DNA of 34,431 nt from positions 1-34,431 of the forward strand of contig CAUJIH010000077.1 of the NCBI GenBank assembly GCA_963205275.1, in the 5' to 3' direction. The notes under the pieces were generated by a model, which searched no databases, had not been told where the DNA came from, and worked only from the letters and a program-made list of their open reading frames with translations. Source of the DNA: Verrucomicrobiota bacterium. Its GTDB lineage: Bacteria; Verrucomicrobiota; Verrucomicrobiia; Verrucomicrobiales; DEV007. The translations under genes and the position numbers were made by a program. Positions 1-7,698 of this stretch are shown here, piece after piece (position 1 is the first letter of the stretch; the number at the start of each line of letters is the position of its first letter).

Positions 1-1
1 G

Positions 2-880
2 TATGCCAAGATTGGTCACGGAGATGATCTGCGCGGGAGTTTCGCAGCCAACGGCGGAACCGGAACGCGCGATGGTGCTGTGGTAGTCTCCGCAGACGGC
101 GATATCACGATGGAAGCCGGACAGATCGGCCATGTCGGGGCTTCCAGCCCTGCGACGCAGGGAACGGGAGCGACGACTTGGATTGGAGTTGCGAGAAATG
201 ATCCAGAGGATCCAACGTCCGGGTCAATCATTGCCGATGGTTCCAGCCAGTTCGCTGGTAGCCAAGTGAGAATCTACCTGCCGGAGCGTCAAAATAATCA
301 GGTGGCTCCAGGAGCTTGGATCGCCGGGACGGTTTACGGTGGAGTGAAGAATCCTTGGCCCGTTCAGCAGTCGGATGAATACACGAATTACATCGAAACC
401 CTTGACGGCAGTGTGTATCAGCCAGGGCAGCACGATAACAGCCTAGGCGATGGACCAGTGCCGGTTTCAGGATATGCGTTCTATTACAATATGATCGAGT
501 TGGCAGCCGCTCCTCCGGTTCCTCCGCTCCCTCCGACTCCGCCCACTCCTCAGCAGCCAACTCATCCGACGATTCCGCTGCCTCCATTCCTTCCCGCCCC
601 CGATTACAGGTGGTCGAATCTGGACGACAGGACACGCGATGCTTGGCTGCGATATCAGGAGGCTCAATATACGGAATCGAGATCCGATACTGGAATCTAC
701 TACGAAGGATTCTCCCAATACGGACCGAACGGAGAAAGTATTTATCACTACGGATTTAGCGACGCACCTAGCCTCAGTGCGGATGAAGAGGACGTGTTGA
801 GACGTCATCTGCGTCACTTGGACGAAGCTACTGAGCAAGGTGGAACTTCTGCTCCACAGGCGGGAACGGGAGGTGAGTGA
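2..880 (+). CDS. C-terminal part of a giant filamentous-haemagglutinin-like secreted protein (5' partial)
   Basis: The reading frame is open to the left window edge and ends at TGA 878-880, so only the C-terminal ~292 residues are visible. The first visible residues read YAKIGHGD, followed ~30 residues later by GDITMEAGQIGHVG. This resembles the repeating (A)YAQIGHGG...GDITV units of very large filamentous-haemagglutinin/two-partner-secretion adhesins. A segment ending SGYAFYYNMIEL then leads into a proline-rich linker at about bp 510-600 (APPVPPLPPTPPTPQQP). A polar, tyrosine- and acid-rich tail of about 95 residues follows. No autotransporter beta-barrel or sorting motif is visible at the C-terminus, which fits a TpsA-type passenger better than a classical autotransporter. 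The start, signal peptide and any partner transporter lie outside the window. The family assignment rests on two degenerate repeat units, so it is moderate. Confidence 0.6.
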   Translation, partial: YAKIGHGDDLRGSFAANGGTGTRDGAVVVSADGDITMEAGQIGHVGASSPATQGTGATTWIGVARNDPEDPTSGSIIADGSSQFAGSQVRIYLPERQNNQVAPGAWIAGTVYGGVKNPWPVQQSDEYTNYIETLDGSVYQPGQHDNSLGDGPVPVSGYAFYYNMIELAAAPPVPPLPPTPPTPQQPTHPTIPLPPFLPAPDYRWSNLDDRTRDAWLRYQEAQYTESRSDTGIYYEGFSQYGPNGESIYHYGFSDAPSLSADEEDVLRRHLRHLDEATEQGGTSAPQAGTGGE

Positions 881-1103
881 TCGACTTCGTTAAAAAGACG
901 AGTGCTCCCTTTCAGACGGTTTCATTTTCTGTTAACGTGCTCAGAAGTGAGGCCCGATCAGACGAATGGCCTAGATCGGGCAGAACTCTTCTGGAGTGCA
1001 TCTTCGTTGGGGTAGACGTTGAGCAGAGATCGAGAGATGGCGGATGAGCCTATCGATTCACTTCTGTGCCAACTCTTCTCGAATCGACACCGAGCTACAA
1101 AAA
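881..1103. other. intergenic region with a weak dyad
   Basis: No convincing gene is present. A perfect 8-bp inverted repeat (GCCCGATC at 952-959 and GATCGGGC at 974-981) encloses a 14-nt loop. It has no T-tract, so it is at best a weak terminator for the upstream adhesin gene. Confidence 0.4.
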
Positions 1104-1132
1104 AGCGAGCATCGGTCGCCCCGATGCTCGCT
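1104..1132 (-). terminator. Rho-independent terminator of the Tat-exported oxidoreductase gene
   Basis: A perfect 12-bp stem (1104-1115 with 1121-1132, core GCGAGCATCGG) closes a 5-nt loop. On the minus strand the stem is followed by a run of T (plus-strand A run 1099-1104). On the plus strand a shorter T-rich stretch (ATTTTTA, 1134-1140) follows. It lies 41 bp past the stop of the minus-strand gene ending at 1174 and could act in both directions. Confidence 0.85.
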
Positions 1133-1173
1133 CATTTTTAGGGGATAGATCCCCTCGAGATTCGCTATTCTCC

Positions 1174-2514
1174 TCAGGAAGCAAATACCGTGTCCTGTGT
1201 CTCCGGTACTCCGGGAATTCGGAGAGGGGCGATGGGCATAGGTCCGTTCATATCGATGACATCGGGGACCAGCTTTTGTTGTGCATTCCAGAGATCGTCC
1301 CAAGAGAGGCGCTTGCCGGAATAGGCAGCGGTGCGTCCGAGAATGGCCAATGTGGTCGAATGTCCGATCCAAGAGGCGTCGTCCTTGCGGTTGCCCGAAC
1401 GAATCGCAGCGAAGAATTCCTCGTGCTCCAGATCATACATGCTCTTCGGAGTGCGAGGTGGGCGATAGTTCCAGTTCTTCTCTCCGATGATCTCTGCAGA
1501 GGCCGTGCCGAATTTGGCAATTCCCTTCGTCCCATAATAAATGTCGCCTGTGAAGTTATAGGAGTCGATGTACTGCCGCCATACGACTTGGGCTGTGGCG
1601 TTATTTGGGAATTCGTAAGTGACGCTGAAGTGATCGTAAATCGTGCCCTGATTGTTCGGGCGAGTGCGACCTCCGACTCCATAGGCTGCGACGGGGTTCA
1701 CATCGTTAAAGGCCCAAGCGATTCGGTCTACGTTGTGACAGCCTTGTTCAACGATACCGTCACCGCTGAGCCAAGGGAAGTTGTACCAGTTCGAAATCTG
1801 CCACTCGGTATCGCTCATCCCGTCAGGGCGGCTGCTTGCCTCGGGCATCGCTTTCACTGGACCGGCGTTGTAGGTAGAGTGAATGCTGACGATATCGCCG
1901 ATTTCTCCGCCATGAATGCGTTCAAACAGCGCCCGACCCTGTTGGCTATAGCGATAGCAGAATCCACACAGGACGGAGAGTCCTTTGTCGGCGGCGACTT
2001 TCGCCGTAGCGAGAAAGTCTTTCACTCCCGCGACATCCGTTGCGCACGGCTTTTCGACGAAGGCGTGGATGCCAGCCTCAATGGCCGCTTTGAAATGCTG
2101 GGGACGAAAGGCGGGTGGGGTGGTGAGCAGGATCACATCCACACCACTGTCGATCACCTTTTTATAGGAATCGATTCCACCGAAAACACGGCTGTTCAAG
2201 GTGTCGGACAGTTTCCCGTTGGAGATGGAATTCTTGCGCACCATCTCGAGCTTTTTCTCTGCCTCTGTCAAGTAGAGGTCGCCCATCGCATAGAGCTCCA
2301 CATTGTCATCGGCGGCCAGTGCGTTCAGCATTGCACCACCTCCGCGTCCGCCCGTCCCGACGACTCCGATTTTCAACTTCTTATCGTTCGGCGCACCGAA
2401 GGTGACTGAGGGGAATCCTATCGCAGCGCTCGCTGCTGCGACGCTGGCGGCGGACTTGACGAAGGATCGACGGGTTGCTTCTCCGGATGACGATGAGTCT
2501 GTGGATGGGGTCAT
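1174..2514 (-). CDS. Tat-exported Gfo/Idh/MocA family oxidoreductase
   Basis: This 446-residue protein carries a twin-arginine signal at residues 14-40 (TRRSFVKSAAS followed by an alanine-rich hydrophobic stretch), so it should be exported folded to the periplasm. A Rossmann NAD(P)-binding motif (GVVGTGGRGGGA, residues 50-61) follows. The EKP motif of the Gfo/Idh/MocA family is at 154-156 (AFVEKPCA), and a later GCHNVDRIAW segment has the family's usual active-site histidine. Members oxidise or reduce sugars, inositols or sugar acids with a nucleotide cofactor. Tat-exported versions are numerous in Verrucomicrobia and Planctomycetes, and their substrates are mostly unknown. The gene stands alone on the minus strand, divergent from the DUF218 gene, and ends at a strong terminator. 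A long plus-strand frame over the same DNA lacks any family motif and is a shadow. Confidence 0.9.
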   Translation of the reverse strand: MTPSTDSSSSGEATRRSFVKSAASVAAASAAIGFPSVTFGAPNDKKLKIGVVGTGGRGGGAMLNALAADDNVELYAMGDLYLTEAEKKLEMVRKNSISNGKLSDTLNSRVFGGIDSYKKVIDSGVDVILLTTPPAFRPQHFKAAIEAGIHAFVEKPCATDVAGVKDFLATAKVAADKGLSVLCGFCYRYSQQGRALFERIHGGEIGDIVSIHSTYNAGPVKAMPEASSRPDGMSDTEWQISNWYNFPWLSGDGIVEQGCHNVDRIAWAFNDVNPVAAYGVGGRTRPNNQGTIYDHFSVTYEFPNNATAQVVWRQYIDSYNFTGDIYYGTKGIAKFGTASAEIIGEKNWNYRPPRTPKSMYDLEHEEFFAAIRSGNRKDDASWIGHSTTLAILGRTAAYSGKRLSWDDLWNAQQKLVPDVIDMNGPMPIAPLRIPGVPETQDTVFAS

Positions 2515-2734
2515 GACTTTTAATAGTTAAGAGAATGATAAGCTATGAAAATGATGAGTTATTGATGAGTTGTGAAAGCAGTCTGTTTGGGTAAAAACTC
2601 CCGACAGATCGGCTCGCAGATACGAAATCGTTGTCACCAAACTCCAGAATTTTCGATCTGTCAAAAGCGCTTCTTTACGCAACCCCGCCGTTATGAGATG
2701 GTCCGATTTACCCCCTTCATTGCACCCGTGCTCC
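2515..2734. other. divergent intergenic region with a candidate minus-strand -35 element
   Basis: The region separates the divergent oxidoreductase (-) and DUF218 (+) genes. A perfect TTGACA hexamer lies on the minus strand at 2659-2664, but the best hexamer at 17-bp spacing (TTTGGT) is a poor -10. GATGAGTT occurs twice, close together, near 2553-2570. I see no gene here. Confidence 0.3.
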
Positions 2735-3583
2735 ATGGATTTTTGGTTTTCGATCAAAAAATTTTTCTCTGCTTGTTTGAATCCCATTGGTTTTCCGATC
2801 TTCTTGCTGGCCATTGGGCTTCTTCTCATTTTCTTGGCGAGCCGAGCGCCTCGGCGGACGCTTAGTTCACGACTATCGCGATTGCGAGAACTGAGCGGGG
2901 ATTGCGGACTGTTTCTCTCATTTCTCGGGATGATTGTGCTGTTTCTCAGCAGTGTCTACCCGGTGGCTTCGAGACTCACGCGATCGCTTGAGCAGGCCTA
3001 CCAACCGCTCGAGGAGCGCAATGGTCGCCCGCAGATCTCGGTGAACCCCGAGTTCGTGGTGGTGCTGGCCGGAGGGCAGCGGAACTCCCCTGGACGGCCT
3101 GTTCTATCGCGCTTGGCGCTGGTGCCGCTCGCCCGAGTGGTTGGTGGCGTAGATTTGTGGAAGAATTTTCCGGATAGCATGCTCGTTTTTACCGGGAATC
3201 CTGCCGAGACGGATGCAATGCGTGCTGTCGCGGTGCGCTTGGGAGTGCCATCAGATCGTATCATCGAAGAGACAAAGTCCCGATGTACTGCGGATCATCC
3301 GGTGAAGCTGAAAGCGATCATTGGCGATGCCCCCTTTCTGTTGGTGACTTCTGCCGTCCACATGCCTCGCTCGGCGAGCTTGTTTCGGCACCTCGGGCTC
3401 AATTTCACCCCTGCACCGGTCGACTTTGCGATCTGGACGGCTTCTGAGAAAGATCAATCGGACGTTTCATTCGACTCTTCTCCGAAGTCCTCCAACCTAG
3501 TGCTCACCAATGCAGCGCTGCACGAATATGGAGGGTTGCTCTGGTCTTGGCTTCATGGAGAGCTGGATACTTCGTCACGATGA
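2735..3583 (+). CDS. DUF218/ElyC-YdcF family membrane protein
   Basis: From ATG 2735 the protein has 282 residues. I prefer this start because the next upstream candidate (ATG 2693) adds a tail with no membrane or signal character. Two membrane helices (about 18-35 and 58-76) are joined by a basic, arginine-rich loop. A C-terminal DUF218 domain follows (about 105-280), with a conserved VVVLAGGQ strand, a TGNPAETDAM segment, EETKSRCTADHPVKL, and LLVTSAVHMPRS. These match the YdcF/ElyC/SanA-like fold. ElyC of E. coli affects envelope and lipid-carrier metabolism, and other members are nearly uncharacterised. Just downstream lies a polyprenyl diphosphate synthase, which fits a link to isoprenoid carriers, but the 146-bp gap makes a shared operon unproven. 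Catalytic function is unknown. Confidence 0.8.
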   Translation: MDFWFSIKKFFSACLNPIGFPIFLLAIGLLLIFLASRAPRRTLSSRLSRLRELSGDCGLFLSFLGMIVLFLSSVYPVASRLTRSLEQAYQPLEERNGRPQISVNPEFVVVLAGGQRNSPGRPVLSRLALVPLARVVGGVDLWKNFPDSMLVFTGNPAETDAMRAVAVRLGVPSDRIIEETKSRCTADHPVKLKAIIGDAPFLLVTSAVHMPRSASLFRHLGLNFTPAPVDFAIWTASEKDQSDVSFDSSPKSSNLVLTNAALHEYGGLLWSWLHGELDTSSR

Positions 3584-3729
3584 TGCGACTTCGCAGGGTG
3601 GAGAGATCGCAGGAAAGCGCTCTGATCTCGACTGTACTTCCGCTTGTTGAGGATGATCGTCGCTCTGTCGAGAATCGGGAAATTGGAATTTGACAAGTCC
3701 GACGACTCTCTTTCAATGAGCATACCCGT

Positions 3730-4746
3730 ATGACCCCCGTTCAGGCAACTTCGGATCGACCCGATCTGAGCGATCACTCGCCTTTCGCATTTCTTCGTCC
3801 CGATCTCGACAGGATCGAGGCGCTGATTCGTCGTCAGGCTGTGGCGTTCGATCCATCTGTGGAACAGTATGTGTCTTATGTGCTGAATACGAATGGTAAA
3901 AGAATTCGTCCAGCGCTCGTTTTTCTCGCCGCAGGAGCGACGGGAAGCATTGCGAAGGATCATGACAAGCTGGCTGTCGTTTTGGAGCTGATTCACGTAG
4001 CGACCTTAGTCCACGACGATATCATCGACGATGCTGAACTGAGACGGCAGGCTCCCACGGCCAATGCAAAATGGGGTAATTCTCTGGCCGTTCTTCTGGG
4101 CGATAGTTTGTTTTCCCATGCTTTGATGCTCTCCTCGGAGTTCGAGGATCGGGTGATGAGTCGGAAAATAGCCATCGCTGCGAACGATGTTTGCTCTGGC
4201 GAGATTCACCAGACTCAGCGACGATTTGATCTTCAACTGAGTCACGAGGATTATTTCGACATGATTCGTAAAAAGACGGCCGCTCTATTCGCCGCAGCGA
4301 TGGAGCTCGCCGCCCGTCTGAATGGCCAGTCGGATGAAGTCTGTGACCGACTCCGCGACTGTGGCCTCGCGCTTGGAACGGCTTATCAGATCTACGATGA
4401 CTGTATCGATCTGGTGGGAGAAGAGAGTGAATATGGGAAGACACTGGGCACGGATTTGAATAAGGGTAAGCTCACTCTTCCTCTCCTGAACTTGCTGGCC
4501 GCGGCCACGGATCGCCAACGCGAGCGCTTGGAGCATCTTCTCCTGCAGAAGGATCCTCTCGACGTATCAGATCTGGCCAGTATCGCTGACTATACAGGAG
4601 CAATTGAGGCGGCCCTGGATACGGGCTTCGAGCATGTGGAAGGCGCTCGCAATGCTCTGGAAATTCTGCCGGAGAGCGAGTCAAAGGAGACTCTACTGGG
4701 TGTGGCTGCGTATCTGGATCTGCTGCTGCAGAGCTGCCGCCAGTGA
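3730..4746 (+). CDS. long-chain polyprenyl diphosphate synthase
   Basis: This 338-residue trans-prenyltransferase condenses isopentenyl diphosphate onto allylic diphosphates. It shows GKRIRPAL (56-63), the first aspartate-rich motif DDIID (96-100, followed by D101), GEIHQ (157-161), the second aspartate-rich motif YDDCID (222-227) and GKTLGTDLNKGKLTLPL (236-252). The residue five positions before the first aspartate motif is alanine (A91, in VATLVHDD). In this family a small residue there goes with long products such as octaprenyl chains; bulky aromatics there go with C15. I therefore infer a quinone side-chain (menaquinone) synthase of the IspB/HepT/SdsA kind, not a farnesyl synthase. The exact chain length cannot be read by eye. 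The start at ATG 3730 has no strong ribosome-binding site. Confidence 0.9.
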   Translation: MTPVQATSDRPDLSDHSPFAFLRPDLDRIEALIRRQAVAFDPSVEQYVSYVLNTNGKRIRPALVFLAAGATGSIAKDHDKLAVVLELIHVATLVHDDIIDDAELRRQAPTANAKWGNSLAVLLGDSLFSHALMLSSEFEDRVMSRKIAIAANDVCSGEIHQTQRRFDLQLSHEDYFDMIRKKTAALFAAAMELAARLNGQSDEVCDRLRDCGLALGTAYQIYDDCIDLVGEESEYGKTLGTDLNKGKLTLPLLNLLAAATDRQRERLEHLLLQKDPLDVSDLASIADYTGAIEAALDTGFEHVEGARNALEILPESESKETLLGVAAYLDLLLQSCRQ

Positions 4747-4783
4747 CGATGGGAGGAGATTGATACGCCATCGCGGGATGAGT

Positions 4784-4806
4784 GAGACTGGACAGAGTTC
4801 AGTCTC
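4784..4806 (+). terminator. weak stem-loop after the prenyl synthase gene
   Basis: A 7-bp perfect stem (GAGACTG 4784-4790, CAGTCTC 4800-4806) has a 9-nt loop and lies 38 bp past the stop codon. It lacks a T-tract, so termination is uncertain. Confidence 0.3.
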
Positions 4807-4836
4807 TCAACATACCCTGTTGGATGCCGAGATGTT

Positions 4837-4866
4837 TTCACAGATGGCACAATATTACATTATAAA
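4837..4866 (+). promoter_or_regulatory. candidate promoter of the beta-helix gene, very close to its ATG
   Basis: TTCACA (4837-4842) and TATAAA (4861-4866) are separated by 18 bp and resemble a sigma-70 promoter. The -10 ends only 9 bp before ATG 4876, so the transcript would be leaderless or nearly so. This agrees with the absence of a Shine-Dalgarno sequence. It is a pattern match only. Confidence 0.35.
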
Positions 4867-4875
4867 TCGCTGTAT

Positions 4876-6144
4876 ATGAATAGGCTTGATCATGTTTTCA
4901 CTCGAATTTCTGGAAATTTGCTATACTCCTTTTTTCTATCCTTCGCACTAACCACTTCTGTCTGCATCGCCTCAGATTTTGAAGAGCCGAGCGCCTATTC
5001 GGGCACGGATTCTCAGCGCATTCAGCAAGCTGTTGACGCGGCCAGTAAAAGCGGAAAGCGCGTGGTAATTCCTCGGCACAATACGGCAACGAATCGTGCG
5101 CTCTGGCTGCTAGACGAGGCCATTTTACTGCCGTCCGGGGTCACTGTCGAACTGGATGGCTGTCGACTGAAACTGAGCGACCGCTGCCGGGATAATTTCT
5201 TCCGCAGCGCCAATTGCGGAGTCGGGATTACGGATGTGAAGCCCCTGCAGAATATCCATATCATCGGACGAAATGGGGCTACGCTGGAGGGGGCTGATCG
5301 TCCTCGGGCGACGGGAGATGGGGCGAAGACTCTGGGCGAGCGCACTTTTGGCACCGATGCTGGAGTCGCAGGAGAGAGCCAGAAGGGGGATTGGAGGAAT
5401 ATTGGGATCCTATTGGCCAAGACAGCACATTTCAGCATTCAGGGGATCCACATGATCGACTCCCACTGCTGGGGCATCTCGATCGAATATAGCTCTGACG
5501 GCATTCTGCGCGATCTCAGCTTCGATAGTGTCGGATTGAAAAAAATTGATGGAAAGGATCAGAAAATTCTGAATCAGGACGGAGTCGATCTTCGCCGAGG
5601 TTGTCATGATATTCTGGTGGAAAACATTTCTGGACGCAGTGGAGATGATCTGGTGGCTCTAACGGCCATTTCCGGAGAGGGAAAAACGGCGGGAGCGCTA
5701 GAATACACGATGGCCACGGGTGATGAGAAGACGGAGTATCCTGGGATTCACCATGTGATCATCCGCAACGTGCGAGGCTATTGTCCGGCGGGGCATCACA
5801 TCGTTCGACTGTTGAATACGGGCGGGTTGCCGATGGAGAATATCCTGATCGACGGGATTGTCGATACCTCGCCTGCGGGCGTGCTGGATAAGGCCGCGCT
5901 GAAGATCGGAGATAAACATCCAGCCTATGGAGGAATCAACACGCTGGGAACCACGCGACGCATTATCGCGACTAATGTCATCACCCAGGCGAAGTTCGCC
6001 GTGCTGGTCGAGGGATCTCTGGTCGATTCCTTCATCGGGAATGTTTTACAGAGCGAGGAAAACCGGAAGGCAGGGCAGCCAGCAGTGGTGATCACCGCCG
6101 CTCCAGAGATCGTAAAGGATGTCACGGTGTACAATGCTCGATGA
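4876..6144 (+). CDS. secreted right-handed beta-helix protein, GH28 (polygalacturonase)-like
   Basis: This is a 422-residue protein with an N-terminal signal peptide: a basic start, a hydrophobic stretch at about 14-32, and probable cleavage near IAS|DFEE. A GTDSQRIQQAVDAA segment (43-56) is typical of the N-terminus of pectin-degrading beta-helix enzymes. The rest is parallel beta-helix-like, with repeated short hydrophobic rungs. Motifs resembling the GH28 active site are NQDGVDL (233-239), SGDDLVAL (255-262) and a later AGHHIVRLL, corresponding to the family's NxD, DD and GHG motifs. I see no clear RxK motif, so a lyase, an epimerase or an inactive relative remains possible. The role would be extracytoplasmic cleavage of a uronic-acid-rich polysaccharide. 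It fits the nearby sugar-type oxidoreductases, although no transporter for sugars is next to it. Confidence 0.7.
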   Translation: MNRLDHVFTRISGNLLYSFFLSFALTTSVCIASDFEEPSAYSGTDSQRIQQAVDAASKSGKRVVIPRHNTATNRALWLLDEAILLPSGVTVELDGCRLKLSDRCRDNFFRSANCGVGITDVKPLQNIHIIGRNGATLEGADRPRATGDGAKTLGERTFGTDAGVAGESQKGDWRNIGILLAKTAHFSIQGIHMIDSHCWGISIEYSSDGILRDLSFDSVGLKKIDGKDQKILNQDGVDLRRGCHDILVENISGRSGDDLVALTAISGEGKTAGALEYTMATGDEKTEYPGIHHVIIRNVRGYCPAGHHIVRLLNTGGLPMENILIDGIVDTSPAGVLDKAALKIGDKHPAYGGINTLGTTRRIIATNVITQAKFAVLVEGSLVDSFIGNVLQSEENRKAGQPAVVITAAPEIVKDVTVYNAR

Positions 6145-6308
6145 GCGGCTGCGATAGCGATTCTTTGCCGCGCTCAACACACGGAGGGTAAAAAGCGCTC
6201 TTGGCAAATCCGTCTTCCCGGATAGCGTTAGGGATATCTTCGAGAGGGTTCTACTTCGATTCCAATGAGAGGAGAGCCATTATCGGAGATATTGATTTTA
6301 CACTACCT

Positions 6309-6767
6309 ATGCATCTCTACGATCTTTACCAAACTCTGCACCTTTTGTGTGCGGTGATTTTTGCGGGAGCCGTCTTTTTCGAAGTGCTCGTGATCGAACC
6401 TCTGGAAAAACGTCTACCACCCGGGATCGCTGCGACCTTGGCAGAGGAGATTCCTCGTCGTGTGAGGGTGTTCATGCCGGTGATCGTGGGAATCCTGTTT
6501 CTCACCGGAATCGGGATGTTCTGGATTCGCTATTCAGCTTATACGGGGCCTTGGCACAGTGACTTTTTCCGTACCTCTTTCGGCATTCTGCTGTCGATCA
6601 AGGTGAGTTTGGCCCTGATCGTGCTGGGTGTGTTTACCTACTCAATCCGCGCCTCGTTCAAGGGGACGATGGATCTCTGCCAGTTCCGTTACACACACCG
6701 CATCGTGGCGACCATCATGCTGGGAATCATCTTTCTGGCCAAGGGGATGTATTACATTCACTTCTGA
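6309..6767 (+). CDS. small four-helix membrane protein, CopD/DUF2269-like
   Basis: I chose ATG 6309, giving 152 residues that begin MHLYDLYQTLHLLCAVIF. An upstream TTG at 6201 would add 36 polar residues in front of the first helix, which is unlikely. Four membrane helices are visible at roughly 8-28, 58-78, 92-113 and 128-147. The LHLLCAVIFAGAVFFEVLV opening, with histidine and glycine in the first helix, resembles the CopD copper-resistance and related haem/copper membrane families. The similarity is loose and no copper partner gene is near. Function is unassigned. The gene converges with the SDR gene 50 bp downstream. Confidence 0.6.
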   Translation: MHLYDLYQTLHLLCAVIFAGAVFFEVLVIEPLEKRLPPGIAATLAEEIPRRVRVFMPVIVGILFLTGIGMFWIRYSAYTGPWHSDFFRTSFGILLSIKVSLALIVLGVFTYSIRASFKGTMDLCQFRYTHRIVATIMLGIIFLAKGMYYIHF

Positions 6768-6817
6768 GCCAGCGGGGGAGGGCTGCCAGGGCGCATGATC
6801 GCACGTCTCAGCGCTCG

Positions 6818-7582
6818 TTAGTAAACTGCTCGCCCGCCGGTCAGATCGAAGGTGAATCCGGTGCAGAAAGAGGCCTCGGCAGAGACGATCCAAGCGCTCA
6901 GAGCCGCTACTTCATCGAGAGTGCCGCAGCGTTTCATTGGGATCTTCTCGGTCATGTATTTCACTTGAGCGGCGTCGATTCCGTCCACCATAGGAGTGCG
7001 GATCACGGCTGGGGCGATGGCATTGACCGTAATACCTGTCTCGGCGAATTCCTTTCCCACAGATTTTACCAGTCCGATGACGGCGGCTTTCGTCGAGGAA
7101 TAGGGACTCATCCCGGCATTTCCTTCTTTTCCGGCGATGGAGGCGAAGTTGAGAATACGTCCGTAATTGCGGGGTTCCATCGCCAGTAGGGCATATTTGG
7201 TCACGAGAAAGGTGCCGCGCAGATTCACCGCTGTCTCTAGATCGAACTCCTCTGTCGTCACTTCCGTGATACGGCGGCTTGTGGGGCCGACGATTCCGGC
7301 GCAGTTGACCAGAATATCGAGTCGTCCGTCGGGGCTGTTGGCCGCGACTGCTGCGAATCCGGCGCGGACCTGGTCTTCGTCAGCGATGTTGACGACCTGA
7401 GATCGGATCTCGAAGCCATCTGCTTTCATTTCTGCTACGGTGGCAGCGGCATCTTCGGCGGACATATCGAAGAGGGTCACGTGTGCGCCCTCGGCGGCGA
7501 GTCGATGAATGATCGCTTTTCCGATGCCTTTGGCTCCTCCGGTGACGATGGCGGTTTGTCCTGCAAATCTGGTCGAATCCAT
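6818..7582 (-). CDS. short-chain dehydrogenase/reductase (FabG-like)
   Basis: This 254-residue classical SDR starts at ATG 7582. The frame continues 42 codons upstream, but that part is hydrophobic, non-conserved and overlaps the divergent gene. Motifs are TGGAKGIG (14-21, cofactor glycine motif), NCAGIVG, the catalytic serine region ILNFASIAGKEG, and the YSSTK catalytic pair. The C-terminus FDLTGGRAVY is typical. It reduces or oxidises a hydroxyl group with NAD(P)H. It could be a 3-oxoacyl-ACP reductase homologue, but the lone position beside a Gfo/Idh/MocA gene suggests a sugar or polyol dehydrogenase instead. It is transcribed divergently from that gene across about 116 bp, so the two may share a control region. 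Confidence 0.85.
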   Translation of the reverse strand: MDSTRFAGQTAIVTGGAKGIGKAIIHRLAAEGAHVTLFDMSAEDAAATVAEMKADGFEIRSQVVNIADEDQVRAGFAAVAANSPDGRLDILVNCAGIVGPTSRRITEVTTEEFDLETAVNLRGTFLVTKYALLAMEPRNYGRILNFASIAGKEGNAGMSPYSSTKAAVIGLVKSVGKEFAETGITVNAIAPAVIRTPMVDGIDAAQVKYMTEKIPMKRCGTLDEVAALSAWIVSAEASFCTGFTFDLTGGRAVY

Positions 7583-7698
7583 AGTGAAAAATTTGCCGAA
7601 GAGTAGCACAGCGTTTATCCAAAGAAACAGGAAAATCTTGGCACAAATCCCCGTGCTTTTTGATTGTAATCTGAACACGAGCCTGTTAATAAGCCGAC

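Noticed and set aside
1066..2409. 447-codon open frame on the plus strand opposite the first Gfo/Idh/MocA gene
   Set aside because: The minus strand carries a full Tat signal, Rossmann motif and EKP motif and is followed by a terminator; the plus frame has no recognisable motif.
7636..7665. Sigma-54 promoter (TTGGCAC ... GTGC) upstream of the second Gfo/Idh/MocA gene
   Set aside because: The GG and GC elements are 13 bp apart, not the required 10, so the match fails.
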